From contig NZ_JAHXDI010000004.1 of NCBI RefSeq assembly GCF_023091865.1, positions 186,001 through 250,000 of the forward strand: 64,000 nt of DNA, read 5' to 3'. Within the stretch, counting starts at the first letter, position 1; the number at the start of each line of letters is the position of its first letter. Below, piece after piece: positions 19,934 through 29,882 of this stretch. The DNA is from Chromohalobacter moromii. Its GTDB lineage: Bacteria; Pseudomonadota; Gammaproteobacteria; Pseudomonadales; Halomonadaceae. The translations under genes were made by a program, and so were the position numbers. The notes beneath the pieces were generated by a model, which did not search any database, was not told where the DNA came from, and saw nothing but the letters and a program-made list of their open reading frames with translations.

Positions 19934-21676
19934 TCATTCCAGCACCACGCGATTGATTTCCTCGAGGCTGGTAATGCCCGCGAGTACTTTGCTCAGACCA
20001 CTGCGCCGCAGATCGGGATGGCCTTCTTGACGGGCCAGTTCACCGAGTTCCAATGAATTGCCGTCGGCCATGATCAGTTTGCTCATGGACTCACTGACGG
20101 GGAGTACCTCATAGAGACCGACACGCCCTTTGTAGCCGTGGGTGCATTGCGTACAGCCCGTGGCGCGATAGCAGGTCGAGGTCTCGATTTCTTGTGTCGT
20201 GAAGCCTGCGTCGAGGAAGAGCTCCCGAGGCAGTTCGACGGGTGTTTTGCAGTGTGGGCAAAGTTGGCGTACTAGCCGCTGGGCGACGATCAATGTCACC
20301 GAGCTTGCAATGTTGTAGGCCGCCACGCCCATGTTACGCAGACGTGTCAGGGTTTCAGCCGCCGAGTTGGTATGCAGCGTCGACAGCACCAAGTGGCCGG
20401 TCTGCGCGGCCTTGACGGAGATCTCGGCTGTTTCCAGGTCGCGGACCTCACCGACCATTACCACATCGGGGTCCTGACGCAGAAAAGCACGCAGTGCGCT
20501 GGCGAAATCCAGCCCGATTTTGGGTAGCACATTGACCTGGTTGATGCCGTCGAGCTTGAGCTCGACGGGGTCCTCGGCGGTGGCGATGTTGCGCGCGTCG
20601 GTATTGAGGATGTTGAGCCCGGTATACAGGGTCACGGTCTTGCCGCTGCCGGTAGGGCCGGTGGCGAGTATCATCCCCTGCGGCTGTGCGAGCGCATGTT
20701 CGAACAGCGCTTTTTGCGATTCGCTGAAGCCCAGTGCATCGATGCCCAGGCGCGTGGCACCGGCGTCCAGCAAGCGCAGCACGATTTTCTCGCCGTGTAC
20801 CGTGGGTAGCGTGCTGACGCGGAAGTCGATGGTGCGCGAGGCCGAGACACGCAGCTTGATAGCGCCATCCTGCGGCAAACGCCGCTCGGAGATATCCAGG
20901 CGCGACATGACCTTGAGGCGTGCCGAAAGGCGGGCGCGCAGATTGAACGGCGGCCGCGCGACCTCGACCAGGATGCCATCGATGCGAAAGCGGATGCGGA
21001 AGGCCGACTCATACGGCTCGAAGTGGATATCCGAAGCACCTCGCCGGGCGGCATCGAGCATCATCTTGTGCACGAAGCGGACCACTGGGGCATCGTCGTC
21101 ATCGGTGTCGAGCCCTTCGTTGAGAGGCGTGACATCGTCGAGATCGAGCGTCTCGAGTGCCTCGCTGGCATCGTCGAGGGCTTCGAGCATGCCATGCGTC
21201 TCGCGCTGGACGAGATAACGTTCGACGGCCGGCTGTAACTGATCGGCGGCCACCAGCACCCCCTCGGCGGTGAGCCCGGTGGTGAACTGCAGTTCATCGA
21301 GTTTTGCCAGCGTCGAGGGGTAGGGGATCGCGACACTGATATGACGCTCGCCACGCGCTAGCGGCAGTACGCCGAGGCGGCGGATCAGTGTGTCGGACAG
21401 CCCCTCGCCGATGGGCAGGCGCTCGGTACTGATGGCTTCCAGGTCGACGAACGGCAGGCCATATTCCCATGCGGCACTCTGGGTGGCCTCTCGTGCGGAA
21501 ACCCAGCGTTGCTCGATGACGTATTCGAGCACCGACTGATGCGTGTCGCGCACCGCCTCCATGGCGTGCTGCGCCTTGGATTCCTCTATCAGGCCTTCCG
21601 TGACCAAACGTGCGGCGAGCCCTGTCAAAAACGGCGAGCCGGGGGCGGGAGAAGACGACGATGAAGACGAATGCAT
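19934..21676 (-). CDS. pilB: PilB, type IV pilus extension ATPase
   Basis: A hexameric ATPase of the GspE/PilB type that powers pilus extension. Using the ATG at 21676 gives 580 residues starting MHSSSSSSSPAPG; another in-frame ATG at 21739 would add 21 residues. Neither has a strong ribosome site, so the start is uncertain. Domains: an N-terminal MshEN-type domain, then Walker A GPTGSGKT, the Asp box FLRQDPDVVMVGEVRD, the His box TGHLVLSTLHTN, and the zinc-binding CPHC/CTQC pairs. The Ser run near the N-terminus is a low-complexity leader. Confidence 0.94.
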   Translation of the reverse strand: MHSSSSSSSPAPGSPFLTGLAARLVTEGLIEESKAQHAMEAVRDTHQSVLEYVIEQRWVSAREATQSAAWEYGLPFVDLEAISTERLPIGEGLSDTLIRRLGVLPLARGERHISVAIPYPSTLAKLDELQFTTGLTAEGVLVAADQLQPAVERYLVQRETHGMLEALDDASEALETLDLDDVTPLNEGLDTDDDDAPVVRFVHKMMLDAARRGASDIHFEPYESAFRIRFRIDGILVEVARPPFNLRARLSARLKVMSRLDISERRLPQDGAIKLRVSASRTIDFRVSTLPTVHGEKIVLRLLDAGATRLGIDALGFSESQKALFEHALAQPQGMILATGPTGSGKTVTLYTGLNILNTDARNIATAEDPVELKLDGINQVNVLPKIGLDFASALRAFLRQDPDVVMVGEVRDLETAEISVKAAQTGHLVLSTLHTNSAAETLTRLRNMGVAAYNIASSVTLIVAQRLVRQLCPHCKTPVELPRELFLDAGFTTQEIETSTCYRATGCTQCTHGYKGRVGLYEVLPVSESMSKLIMADGNSLELGELARQEGHPDLRRSGLSKVLAGITSLEEINRVVLE

Positions 21677-22020
21677 AAGCGTTTCGACACCAAAAGGAGT
21701 GACCAGATGGGGCGGCCGATACCCCGTGACTTCTCGCATCCTACCCCATGCATGACCGTCATGGTGACCCTTGGCATGAGATATCTCGTCAATTAGCGTG
21801 TTTGTATATGATCGGCCGACGTTAGGTAAACTTTAACCTCGATCATCTTGCCAGCATGAGAAGTGTAATTTAACGTAACATGTTAGGTAGCTGCCTCGCA
21901 GAAAACCGGCAGGGGGGCAACGCCTCGCCGGATCGCCCGCAACGCGTTATCATCCGCCCGCGTCGGGCTCGCCAAAAAGCGAATAGCAGGGTATTCAACA
22001 AGGGATTACAGGAGAGTTTA
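21677..22020. promoter_or_regulatory. Divergent pilB / pilA intergenic region
   Basis: A 344-bp AT-richer gap that must hold the outward promoters of the pilBCD cluster and pilA. I see the direct repeat GTTAGGTA at 21821-21828 and 21882-21889 (61 bases apart), a near-palindrome AGGTAAACTTTAACCT between 21824 and 21839, and the palindrome TAACATGTTA at 21876-21885. No convincing -24/-12 sigma-54 promoter was found by eye. A TATGAT-like -10 near 21807 lacks a good -35. No gene is supported here. Confidence 0.4.
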
Positions 22021-22500
22021 ATGGAACGTCAGCAACGCGGTTTCACGCTAATCGAACTGATGATCGTCGTCGCGATCATCGGCATCCTCGCCGCCATCGC
22101 CATACCGCAGTACCAGAACTACGTCGCACGCTCGCAGTTCGCCGAAGCGCATTCACTGCTGGGAGGCGCCAAGATCTCCATCCAGGAACGTGTCGATCAG
22201 GGCGATGCCATTACCGATGCCGATGCTCTTGGCATTAGAACTCAGGGTGAGTATGGTGCCATTACTAGTGTGAGTGAGACTAATGGTGCAGCTACTGCAG
22301 TCTATACTTTTGGCAGCGGAACTGATGCTACGGCCAATTCCAATCTTGATAACCTAACTGTCACCTATACCTATGAGGCTGAAACTGAAGGTGAGGGCGA
22401 GGATGCAGTCGAGGACGATTTCCGCTCTTGGAGCTGCACGACAACCGTTCCTGAGGAATATGCATCAAATTGCGATCAATCGACGACATCAACTTCATAA
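22021..22500 (+). CDS. pilA: PilA, type IV major pilin
   Basis: A 159-residue prepilin. The ATG at 22021 follows AGGAGAG by a few bases; longer readings upstream lack a pilin leader. The leader MERQQRG is cut by PilD before Phe8, followed by the conserved N-terminal helix [20 protein letters not shown] with Glu at mature position 5. Near the end, two Cys residues bracket [11 protein letters not shown] and would form the D-loop disulfide. From about residue 75 the reading switches to AT-richer codons than the neighbours, as expected for an antigenically variable or transferred pilin head. A terminator follows. Confidence 0.95.
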   Translation: MERQQRGFTLIELMIVVAIIGILAAIAIPQYQNYVARSQFAEAHSLLGGAKISIQERVDQGDAITDADALGIRTQGEYGAITSVSETNGAATAVYTFGSGTDATANSNLDNLTVTYTYEAETEGEGEDAVEDDFRSWSCTTTVPEEYASNCDQSTTSTS

Positions 22501-22521
22501 GGTTGAGCAAGTTATGTTTTC

Positions 22522-22545
22522 AGGCCGGCATTCGCCGGCCTTTTT
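22522..22545 (+). terminator. Intrinsic terminator after pilA
   Basis: Perfect 8-bp stem AGGCCGGC/GCCGGCCT with ATTC loop and following T run, 21 bases after the pilA stop. Confidence 0.9.
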
Positions 22546-22620
22546 AGCTTCTCTCTTTCAGGTTCGCTCTGAGGCTCTTCGTTCTTTTTCCTTCTCTCTT
22601 CCTTCTTGAAGCTTCGAGCT

Positions 22621-22908
22621 TCAGTACAACGCCTTCCCTTCGTCGACGACTTCCTTCAACACTTCCAGAAACAGCCGGTCGGCTTCCGAGTGCTCGCTGG
22701 GGTCCTCGGGGATGTGCACGCTGGTATTGTCCGAGATTTCGTTGGCGATGGTGGCCCACATCTGCCGGTTATCGCCGTCGTCGGTGTAATGGGCGCGGGC
22801 GATGGTGAGCGATTGCTCGAGAATCGCCGGATCTTGCAGCAATTTCTTGATGAATTCACGCAGCTCGTTGATGATCCGGACTTTCTGCATTTCGGACGCG
22901 GAACTCAT
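22621..22908 (-). CDS. Conserved hypothetical small helical protein
   Basis: A 95-residue protein from the ATG at 22908, chosen because GGAGAGAG lies a few bases upstream; an ATG 24 bases earlier has no such site. It is predicted to be mostly alpha-helical and acidic, with MQKVRIINELREFIKKLL near the start and a Thr/Asp/Pro-containing middle (TSVHIPEDPSEHSEAD). No signal peptide or membrane segment. I do not recognise a family. It is transcribed away from the Trk gene, with a C/T-rich stretch downstream. Confidence 0.7.
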   Translation of the reverse strand: MSSASEMQKVRIINELREFIKKLLQDPAILEQSLTIARAHYTDDGDNRQMWATIANEISDNTSVHIPEDPSEHSEADRLFLEVLKEVVDEGKALY

Positions 22909-23061
22909 GGGGGCTCTCTCCGTGTGGCTCATGCGGGATCGCGTGTCGTACGTTCACGACGGCGCGAATCGACTCGCAGGACGATGTCGCGGACGATAGC
23001 ACATCGTCGCGGTGGACGGGAGTAGGCCCCAGGGTGAATGGAGGGCGGTAAAGCGCGCGAG

Positions 23062-23090
23062 TGGAGAAAGTCCCGCGCGCCCTTTATAGT
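23062..23090 (+). promoter_or_regulatory. Putative sigma-70 promoter for the Trk gene
   Basis: TGGAGA at 23062-23067 (four of six to TTGACA) and TATAGT at 23085-23090 with a 17-base spacer, 92 bases before the GTG start of the K+ transporter gene. Motif-based only. Confidence 0.4.
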
Positions 23091-23182
23091 AGCGCCCCAT
23101 GATAATGACGCGCCGTTAATCGTGCCGCCGTGTAGACGGCGCGCCGGTGGTGGCAGGGCGCATGGGCCGAGGAGGTAGGCAG

Positions 23183-24664
23183 GTGGCGGTGATTCATCCG
23201 CGCATCAAGCGGAGCCTGGTGGTGTCCGCCCCAGTGGTCAGGATTCTGGCGGTGTTGCTTGGCGTATTGGCGATCTTGATGGTCGTGCCGCTAGGTATAT
23301 TGACCTTGGAGGGCGACCCCGACCGCATTGCATTCGCGCTGTCGATTGCGGTCGTGGCGGGTGCCGCTTGCCTCATGTGGTTCGCCACGCACGGCATCGA
23401 GATCCTGCTGCGACCGCGTCAGATGTTCATCCTCACCACCTTGAGCTGGGTGCTGGTGAGTGCGTGTGCCAGCTTGCCGCTGATATTGGGTGCGCCGCAG
23501 CTTTCCTTCACCGACGCCGTCTTCGAATCCATCTCCGCGATTACCACCACCGGATCGACGGTGCTGGTGGGCATCGATGGCTTATCCGACGGTCTCAAGC
23601 TTTGGCGTGGCCTGATGCAGTGGCTGGGCGGCATCGGCATCATCGTGATGGCGATCGCCATCCTGCCATTTCTCAAGGTCGGGGGCATGCGCCTTTTTCA
23701 GACCGAGTCGTCGGACTGGTCCGACAAGGTGCTGCCACGCGCTGGTGGTATCGCCAAGGCGAGTGGTGCGATCTACCTGGCCGGCACCCTGATGGCGATG
23801 TTGACATACTGGCTAGCAGGGATGACACCGCTGGATGCCGTCGTGCATGCCATGAGTTCCATGGCCACCGGGGGCTTTGCCAACTCGGATGCATCCTTCG
23901 GTGTCTATCATGATCGTCCGCTGATCCTGTGGCTGGCGTCGTTCTTCATGTTGTGTGGTGCGCTACCGTTCGTGCTGTTCATTCGCGCGCTGCGCGATAC
24001 GCCTCAGGTGCTCTGGCGCGACCAGCAAGTGCGTGGATTGCTGTGGCTGTTGGGCGTCGTGATCCTAGGGTTGACCGTGTATCGCGTCGCCGGGGGCGCT
24101 TCTTTCTTCGAGGCGTTGACCCAGGTGGCCTTCAATGTCATCTCGGTGGTGACCACCACCGGCTATGCATCCGACGACTACACCCAGTGGGGGCCGTTGG
24201 TCGTCGCCGCATTCTTTTATCTGACCTTTGTCGGCGGTTGTAGCGGGTCCACGAGTGGCGGCATGAAAATATTCCGCTTTCAGATCGGCGCCATCATGCT
24301 GTTCACCCAGCTGCGCCATCTCGTACATGCTCAAGGGGTCTTCGCGCAACGCTACAATGGCAATCCGCTGAGCGACGAGGTCGTGCGCGGGGTCATCGCC
24401 TTTTCTTTCTTCTTCTTTCTGACGATCGCGGGTCTGGCGTTGGGGCTAGCGCTGTTGGGACTGGACTTGGTGACTGCGCTATCGGGGGCGGCCACCGCTG
24501 TCTCCAACGTCGGCCCCGGGCTGGGGCCGGTCATCGGACCCGCGGGGAATTTCTCGTCATTGCCCGATGCCGCCAAGTGGCTTCTGAGCCTGGGCATGTT
24601 GATGGGGCGTCTGGAAATCCTCACCGTGCTGGTGCTGTTGACGCCCACGTTCTGGCGGAAGTGA
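23183..24664 (+). CDS. TrkH/TrkI-family K+ uptake channel subunit
   Basis: A 493-residue polytopic protein of the Trk/Ktr/HKT superfamily mediating K+ entry, important for osmotic balance in halophiles. The start is a GTG six to seven bases after GAGGAGG, giving MAVIHPRIKRSLVV. Four pore-loop repeats are visible (ITTTGSTVLVG; SSMATGGFANSDASFG; VTTTGYASDDYTQWG; AVSNVGPGLGPVIGP), each with the filter glycine. It would act with a TrkA nucleotide-binding subunit, which is not in this window. Because trkA is not adjacent it may be TrkI rather than TrkH of the Halomonas type; I cannot separate the two from sequence here. Confidence 0.88.
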   Translation: MAVIHPRIKRSLVVSAPVVRILAVLLGVLAILMVVPLGILTLEGDPDRIAFALSIAVVAGAACLMWFATHGIEILLRPRQMFILTTLSWVLVSACASLPLILGAPQLSFTDAVFESISAITTTGSTVLVGIDGLSDGLKLWRGLMQWLGGIGIIVMAIAILPFLKVGGMRLFQTESSDWSDKVLPRAGGIAKASGAIYLAGTLMAMLTYWLAGMTPLDAVVHAMSSMATGGFANSDASFGVYHDRPLILWLASFFMLCGALPFVLFIRALRDTPQVLWRDQQVRGLLWLLGVVILGLTVYRVAGGASFFEALTQVAFNVISVVTTTGYASDDYTQWGPLVVAAFFYLTFVGGCSGSTSGGMKIFRFQIGAIMLFTQLRHLVHAQGVFAQRYNGNPLSDEVVRGVIAFSFFFFLTIAGLALGLALLGLDLVTALSGAATAVSNVGPGLGPVIGPAGNFSSLPDAAKWLLSLGMLMGRLEILTVLVLLTPTFWRK

Positions 24665-24668
24665 CGCG

Positions 24669-25847
24669 TCAGGCGTCTTCCTCGATATATCCGGCACGGT
24701 TGAGAATGGGGTTGGCGTACTGGCGCAGCCACCAATGGCGCAGATGGTCCGGCACCGTGGCCAGGCGTGCCTCGAAGCGTGCCCGGTCGGCGTCGGTGAC
24801 TTCGCTCAGATCGACCAGCGCCGGCGCTAGTCCCGTTGCCTCAAGCGCGAGTTGGTGGCTGGGGAACATATGGTAGTGCGCCAGTACCTGACGATCGATT
24901 TCCTCGGTGACGGCTTCCGGGGTCGCGAACTCGCTCCCCAAGGGCGTACCGAAGGTCAGACGGATGCGGCCTTTGTGGCCCGTGATGCCGGCGACGATGG
25001 ACTGAATGTCCTCGAATTCGACCTTGTCGTAACGGCCTTCCGTGTGGCGGGCGTATAGTTCGCGTGCCTTCTGGAGATCGCAGGGGTCGTATTCGTAGCT
25101 GATGGACACCGGCACGAGGCGTAGTTCGGATACCGCAGCGCCGATATCGGCCTCGTCGCCGTCCATGCGCTGGGCCATGCCTAACATCTTGACGATGGCG
25201 GTATCGGCGCGGTCGATGCCGTCCTTGGCACGCCCTTCGCGCTCAGCGATCCAGATCGAGTGGTTATCGGCGGTGATCGAGTGGCGGATATAACGCGATA
25301 ACGTTTGATAGGCCTGCAGCATCGCCCGCTTGCCCTTGGCCGAGCGCGGCACGATGAAACTCTTGTTGAGGCGCATCAGATCATTGACGAACGGCTTTTG
25401 CAGCAGGTTGTCGCCAATCGCGATGCGTACGGTATTGCGGCCTTTCTGGTAGAGCGCGTAATTGACGAACGCCGGGTCCATGGCGATATCGCGATGATTG
25501 CCGATGAACAGATAGGCCTTGTCGGCGTCGAGATGTTCGAGCCCTTCGATCTCGAAGGCATCCGTGGTGGTGGCGATCATTCGCGCCATGTAGCGGGCGA
25601 TGCGTTGCTGAAAAGCGGCGACGCTTTCGATGTTGCGCATTTCGTGTTGCAGCCCCAGGCGCGCGATGAAACGCGCCACGGGCGGCGCGTAGCGCGCCAG
25701 CCGGGGGAGGCGGAAGTGCGTGATCGCGTCGAGCAATTCGTCGCAGTGAGCCAGGCGGTCGAGTACCGTCGCCACCTCGTCGTCATGATAAGGACGAATG
25801 GCGTCGAAATCGTGGGGAGCGGATTGGGGAGTCGATGCGTGCGTCAT
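24669..25847 (-). CDS. PlsC-like glycerolipid acyltransferase
   Basis: A 392-residue protein with a phospholipid/glycerol acyltransferase core: IGNHRDIAMDPAF carries the catalytic His-Asp region, followed by RSAKGKRAM and IWIAEREGRAKDG (substrate-binding Glu-Gly-like block) and VPVSISYEYDPCD. The N-terminal ~90 residues and C-terminal ~80 residues are extra helical parts compared with a plain 1-acyl-G3P acyltransferase. No clear membrane helix is visible. It overlaps rdgC by four bases (ATGA), so the two are probably co-expressed. Substrate is unknown; an acyl-G3P or related acyltransferase is the likely class. Confidence 0.82.
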   Translation of the reverse strand: MTHASTPQSAPHDFDAIRPYHDDEVATVLDRLAHCDELLDAITHFRLPRLARYAPPVARFIARLGLQHEMRNIESVAAFQQRIARYMARMIATTTDAFEIEGLEHLDADKAYLFIGNHRDIAMDPAFVNYALYQKGRNTVRIAIGDNLLQKPFVNDLMRLNKSFIVPRSAKGKRAMLQAYQTLSRYIRHSITADNHSIWIAEREGRAKDGIDRADTAIVKMLGMAQRMDGDEADIGAAVSELRLVPVSISYEYDPCDLQKARELYARHTEGRYDKVEFEDIQSIVAGITGHKGRIRLTFGTPLGSEFATPEAVTEEIDRQVLAHYHMFPSHQLALEATGLAPALVDLSEVTDADRARFEARLATVPDHLRHWWLRQYANPILNRAGYIEEDA

Positions 25848-26770
25848 GATGTCGGCGCTGCCGGGTCGGCTTCGCCACCCAGCCAGTCGATGAGTTGTTC
25901 GATGAATCCAGAGAGCACTTGGGCCATGAGGGCGAAGTCCGTTTCCAGGCGTAGCGTGGGGTCGTCATCGTCTTCTTGTTGAGCGGCTTCGTCGAGCAAG
26001 GCGTCGGCGAAGCGCAGCGATTTGAGCGTCAGGTCGTCGTGCAGGACCAGCGATAGCTGATCCTCGACATCCAGACCCAGGCGGCTGGCCTGACGCCCAC
26101 TGGCGAGCACACTCTGCACCTCCTCGCCGTCGAGGTCGATGCCACGAGCGCGCCATACACCATCGTCATTGGCATCCTTGAGCTCGACCTGATCGCCCAG
26201 TTGCAGCCCCTCGGGGCGCGAGGCGATATCCTCGAGCCAGGCAGTCATGCTGCGCGAGGGCAGTTGGCGCACGGCCAGCGGCGTGACTTTCAACGAGCCC
26301 AGCGACTGACGCAGCAGATCGAGAGCATCCTCGGCCCGGGCACGGCTGGCGCAATTGACAGCGATGAGGCCGCGCCGTGTGTCCCACCATATATCAATGC
26401 GCTGGCTACGCGTGAAGGCGCGTGGCAGAAATTCCTCTACGACCTGTTCCTTGAGTGCCTGGCGCTCGCGGCGTGGTAATGGGTGGCCTTCGGCAGCCTC
26501 GCGCTCGGCGGCGCGTTCTTCTACTTCCTCGCGTACCACCGACGCTGGCAGTAGGCGCTCCTGGCGCAGCAATGACAGCAGGCGGTGGCCCTGGATCTCA
26601 TGGGCGAGCTGTTGACCATGTCGCCCCGCGGGGCGTTGCCAGCCGAGGCGCTTGCCTTCACTGGGCGACACCGGACGAAAGGCGAAGGCCTCCAGGGCCG
26701 ATTCGAGTGCCTCGAGCGCGATGGGTGTCGTGTCGTGCAGGCGATAGAGATGCAAGTGCTTGAACCACAT
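25844..26770 (-). CDS. rdgC: RdgC, recombination-associated DNA-binding protein
   Basis: A 308-residue nucleoid-associated protein that forms a ring on DNA and modulates RecA. The start MWFKHLHLYRLH and the following FRPVSPSEGKRLGWQRPAG are family signatures, and the C-terminal half contains SLVLHDDLTLKSLRFADALLDEA. Length is close to the E. coli protein. It is divergent from gyrA and overlaps the acyltransferase gene downstream. Confidence 0.95.
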   Translation of the reverse strand: MWFKHLHLYRLHDTTPIALEALESALEAFAFRPVSPSEGKRLGWQRPAGRHGQQLAHEIQGHRLLSLLRQERLLPASVVREEVEERAAEREAAEGHPLPRRERQALKEQVVEEFLPRAFTRSQRIDIWWDTRRGLIAVNCASRARAEDALDLLRQSLGSLKVTPLAVRQLPSRSMTAWLEDIASRPEGLQLGDQVELKDANDDGVWRARGIDLDGEEVQSVLASGRQASRLGLDVEDQLSLVLHDDLTLKSLRFADALLDEAAQQEDDDDPTLRLETDFALMAQVLSGFIEQLIDWLGGEADPAAPTS

Positions 26771-27125
26771 GAGCCTATTCCGTCACAAAGGGGCTCATTA
26801 TGGCGAAACGCCAGGGCGGGTGCCACTCCCCCAAGCGGATGCACTTGTTCTGCGGCATGTAAGGAAGCGTGTTCTTCTTGCGCTGGTGCGGCGCACGCGA
26901 TTGCATTGACCAAGCCTGCCGCATCGCCATGTGAAATGGTATGATGGCGTGATTCGGGCCCTGTTGAGGCTGGGCCCGCCATCGAAGCTCAATGATTGCT
27001 GTGACGGCCATTGGCGTCGAGCGCTGAAGAGTGGCTTGCGGGGCTTCGTGCTTCGTGAGGCCGCTGTTCGTTTCATTCAGTGCCATGACCGATGGTATGG
27101 CGCGGTGCAAAGGATTGAACGACCC
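26771..27125. promoter_or_regulatory. rdgC / gyrA divergent intergenic region with possible gyrA promoter
   Basis: A 355-bp gap between divergent genes. The strongest signal is an extended -10, TGG followed by TATGAT at 26937-26945, pointing toward gyrA; no good -35 goes with it. In-frame codons continue upstream of gyrA but lack a start with a ribosome site and are not like any GyrA N-terminus. Nothing else gene-like is seen. Confidence 0.35.
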
Positions 27126-29828
27126 ATGGGTGAGATCGCCAGAGAAATTCTGCCAGTCAATATCGAGGACGAGCTTAAACAGTCGTATCTCGATTACGCC
27201 ATGAGTGTGATCATCGGCCGTGCGTTGCCGGATGTACGGGATGGCCTTAAGCCCGTGCATCGGCGCGTATTGTTCGCCATGCATGAACTCAGCAATGACT
27301 GGAACAAAGCCTACAAGAAATCGGCCCGTGTCGTGGGTGACGTGATCGGTAAATATCACCCGCACGGGGATAGCGCGGTCTACGACACCATCGTGCGTAT
27401 GGCGCAGACATTCTCGATGCGCTATGTGCTGGTCGATGGCCAGGGTAACTTCGGTTCCATCGACGGCGACAGCGCGGCGGCCATGCGTTACACCGAGGTG
27501 CGCATGGCACGCCTTGCCCATGAGCTCCTCGCCGACCTGGAAAAAGATACCGTCGACTGGGTCGACAACTACGATGGCACCGAGCGTATTCCCGAGGTGC
27601 TGCCGACCAAGGTCCCTAACTTGCTGGTCAACGGGGCCTCGGGCATCGCCGTGGGCATGGCGACCAACATCCCGCCGCATAACATGCGCGAGGTGATCGA
27701 TGGTTGCCTGGCTCTGATCGATGACTACACGCTGAGCATCGACGATCTCATGGCGTATATTCCGGCTCCCGATTTCCCCACCGGGGGGATCATCAACGGG
27801 CGCGCGGGGATTCTCGATGCCTACCGTACCGGGCGCGGGCGCATCTATGTGCGGGCTCGTCATACCATCGAGCATGACGACAAGACCGGGCGCGATCACA
27901 TCATCGTCACCGAGCTGCCGTATCAAGTGAACAAGGCGCGCTTGATCGAGAAGATCGCCGAGCTGGTCAAGGACAAGCGTATCGACGGCATCGCCGAGCT
28001 GCGCGACGAGTCCGACAAGGAAGGCCTGCGCGTGGTGATCGAGGTCAAGCGCGGCGAATCCGGCGAAGTCGTCGTCAACAACCTGTTCGCGCATACCCAG
28101 TTGCAGACCGTATTCGGCATCAACATGGTGGCGCTGGATAACGGCCAGCCGAAGATCCTCAATCTCAAAGAGATTCTCGAGGCGTTCATTCGGCACCGTC
28201 GCGAGGTGGTGACGCGGCGCACGTTGTTCGAACTCAAGAAGGCGCGCGACCGTGGCCATATCCTCGAAGGCCTGGCCGTGGCGATCTCCAACATCGATGA
28301 TGTGATCGAACTCATCAAGGCGTCGCCCTCGGCCACCGAAGCCAAGGAAAAGCTGATCGCGCGTGCCTGGCAGCCGGGGCAGGTCACCGGCATGCTCGAG
28401 CGCGCTGGGGCGACGTCCTGCAAGCCGGAAGATCTCGACGAAGGCTACGGGCTCGCCGACAACGAGCGTGAATATCGGTTGTCGCCGGCTCAGGCGCAGG
28501 CCATTCTGGAATTGCGCCTGCACCGTTTGACGGGGCTCGAAACCGAGAAGCTTCTCGACGAATATTTATCGATCCTCAAGCGTATCGCCGAACTCAACGA
28601 GATTCTCGCTTCGCCGGAGCGCCTGCTGGAGGTCATTCGCGAGGAACTCGGCGCGATTCGCGACCAGTACGGCGACGACCGTAAGACCGAGATTCAGGCC
28701 AGCCATCTGGACCTGACCATCGAGGATCTGATCAACGAAGAAGACATGGTGGTCACCATCTCGCGCAGCGGCTATGCCAAGACACAGCCGCTTTCCGACT
28801 ACCAGGCTCAGCGGCGTGGCGGACGTGGCAAGTCGGCGACCACCATGAAAGACGAGGACATCATCGAACACCTGTTGGTGGCCTCGACGCATGACACCAT
28901 GCTGCTGTTCTCCAATCGCGGTAAGGTCTACTGGCTCAAAGTCTACGAGATGCCCAACGCTAGCCGTGGTTCGCGCGGCAAGCCGCTGGTCAACATGCTG
29001 CCGTTGGATGATGGCGAGTCGATCAATGCCATCCTGCCGGTACGTGAATACCGCGACGACTGCTACATCTTCTTTGCTACCGCCAAGGGAACCGTCAAGC
29101 GGACCTCGCTGGAGCAATTCTCGCGGCCGCGCAGCGTGGGCCTGATCGCCATCGACCTCGAAGAGGACGATCGTCTGGTCGGTGCCGCGATCACTTCCGG
29201 CAACGACCATGCGATGCTGTTCTCGTCCAATGGCAAAGCCATTCGCTTCGAGGAAGGCAAGGCGCGCGCCATGGGACGCACCGCCCGCGGTGTGCGGGGT
29301 ATGCGCCTGCAAGGCGACGCCGAGGTGATCAGCTTGATCATTCCGCAGTCGTTGACCATCGATGCCGAGGCTGACGATACCGATGACGTTGCCGAGGAAG
29401 CCCCGGCCCAGCGCGTCAGTGAGGATCAGGTCTATATCCTGACCGCCTCTGAGAACGGTTACGGCAAACGCACGCGTCTCGATGAGTTCCCGTTGCGTGG
29501 GCGCGGCGGACAAGGGGTGATCGCCATGCAGACCTCGCGGCGCAACGGCGCCTTGGTGGCGGCGATCCAAGTCCGCGACAGCGATGAAATGATGCTGATT
29601 ACCGATAAGGGCACCTTGGTGCGCACGCGGGTCGAAGAAATTTCGGTCAGTTCGCGCAATACGCAAGGGGTTACTCTGATTCGCACCGGTGAAGGCGAGC
29701 ATCTTGTCGCCACGGTGCGGGTCGATGAGCCGGCCGAGGAGGCAGCTCCCAATGAAGAAGAAGGAGTGGTGGTCGACGAGGTAACACCTGCGCCGGATGA
29801 TGACGACGAGGCGCCACAAGGCGATTGA
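27126..29828 (+). CDS. gyrA: GyrA, DNA gyrase subunit A
   Basis: A 900-residue type II topoisomerase subunit that cuts and rejoins DNA to introduce negative supercoils. The ATG at 27126 gives the typical [20 protein letters not shown]... start; an in-frame extension upstream is not used. Catalytic Tyr122 sits in [11 protein letters not shown]. The quinolone-determining residues are Ser83 and Asp87 ([11 protein letters not shown]), the susceptible type. The GyrA box QRRGGRG that allows DNA wrapping is present in the C-terminal propeller domain, and the protein ends in a very acidic tail (Glu/Asp-rich). The inhibitor YacG is encoded in the same window. Confidence 0.98.
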   Translation: MGEIAREILPVNIEDELKQSYLDYAMSVIIGRALPDVRDGLKPVHRRVLFAMHELSNDWNKAYKKSARVVGDVIGKYHPHGDSAVYDTIVRMAQTFSMRYVLVDGQGNFGSIDGDSAAAMRYTEVRMARLAHELLADLEKDTVDWVDNYDGTERIPEVLPTKVPNLLVNGASGIAVGMATNIPPHNMREVIDGCLALIDDYTLSIDDLMAYIPAPDFPTGGIINGRAGILDAYRTGRGRIYVRARHTIEHDDKTGRDHIIVTELPYQVNKARLIEKIAELVKDKRIDGIAELRDESDKEGLRVVIEVKRGESGEVVVNNLFAHTQLQTVFGINMVALDNGQPKILNLKEILEAFIRHRREVVTRRTLFELKKARDRGHILEGLAVAISNIDDVIELIKASPSATEAKEKLIARAWQPGQVTGMLERAGATSCKPEDLDEGYGLADNEREYRLSPAQAQAILELRLHRLTGLETEKLLDEYLSILKRIAELNEILASPERLLEVIREELGAIRDQYGDDRKTEIQASHLDLTIEDLINEEDMVVTISRSGYAKTQPLSDYQAQRRGGRGKSATTMKDEDIIEHLLVASTHDTMLLFSNRGKVYWLKVYEMPNASRGSRGKPLVNMLPLDDGESINAILPVREYRDDCYIFFATAKGTVKRTSLEQFSRPRSVGLIAIDLEEDDRLVGAAITSGNDHAMLFSSNGKAIRFEEGKARAMGRTARGVRGMRLQGDAEVISLIIPQSLTIDAEADDTDDVAEEAPAQRVSEDQVYILTASENGYGKRTRLDEFPLRGRGGQGVIAMQTSRRNGALVAAIQVRDSDEMMLITDKGTLVRTRVEEISVSSRNTQGVTLIRTGEGEHLVATVRVDEPAEEAAPNEEEGVVVDEVTPAPDDDDEAPQGD

Positions 29829-29836
29829 GTCTCAAT

Positions 29837-29861
29837 GCGGCCGCTCCTTCGGAGTGGTCGC
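29837..29861 (+). terminator. Hairpin between gyrA and serC
   Basis: An 11-base arm GCGGCCGCTCC pairs with GGAGTGGTCGC (two G-T pairs) around a three-base loop; the sequence after it, TTTACGTTT, is only partly T-rich. It may attenuate or end gyrA transcription before serC. Confidence 0.45.
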
Positions 29862-29882
29862 TTTACGTTTGGAATCACGCTG

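Noticed and set aside
21880-22020. Upstream extension of pilA from an ATG at 21880
   Set aside because: The added 47 residues do not look like a prepilin leader; AGGAG and the MERQQRG leader define the start at 22021.
22546-22606. C/T-rich tract after the pilA terminator
   Set aside because: Low-complexity pyrimidine run with only a short GAAGCT/AGCTTC repeat; no clear function or gene.
26775-28523. 582-residue open frame on the minus strand opposite gyrA (and a second at 28566-29819)
   Set aside because: Both are antisense shadows of gyrA; translations are His/Arg/Asp-rich with no family signal.
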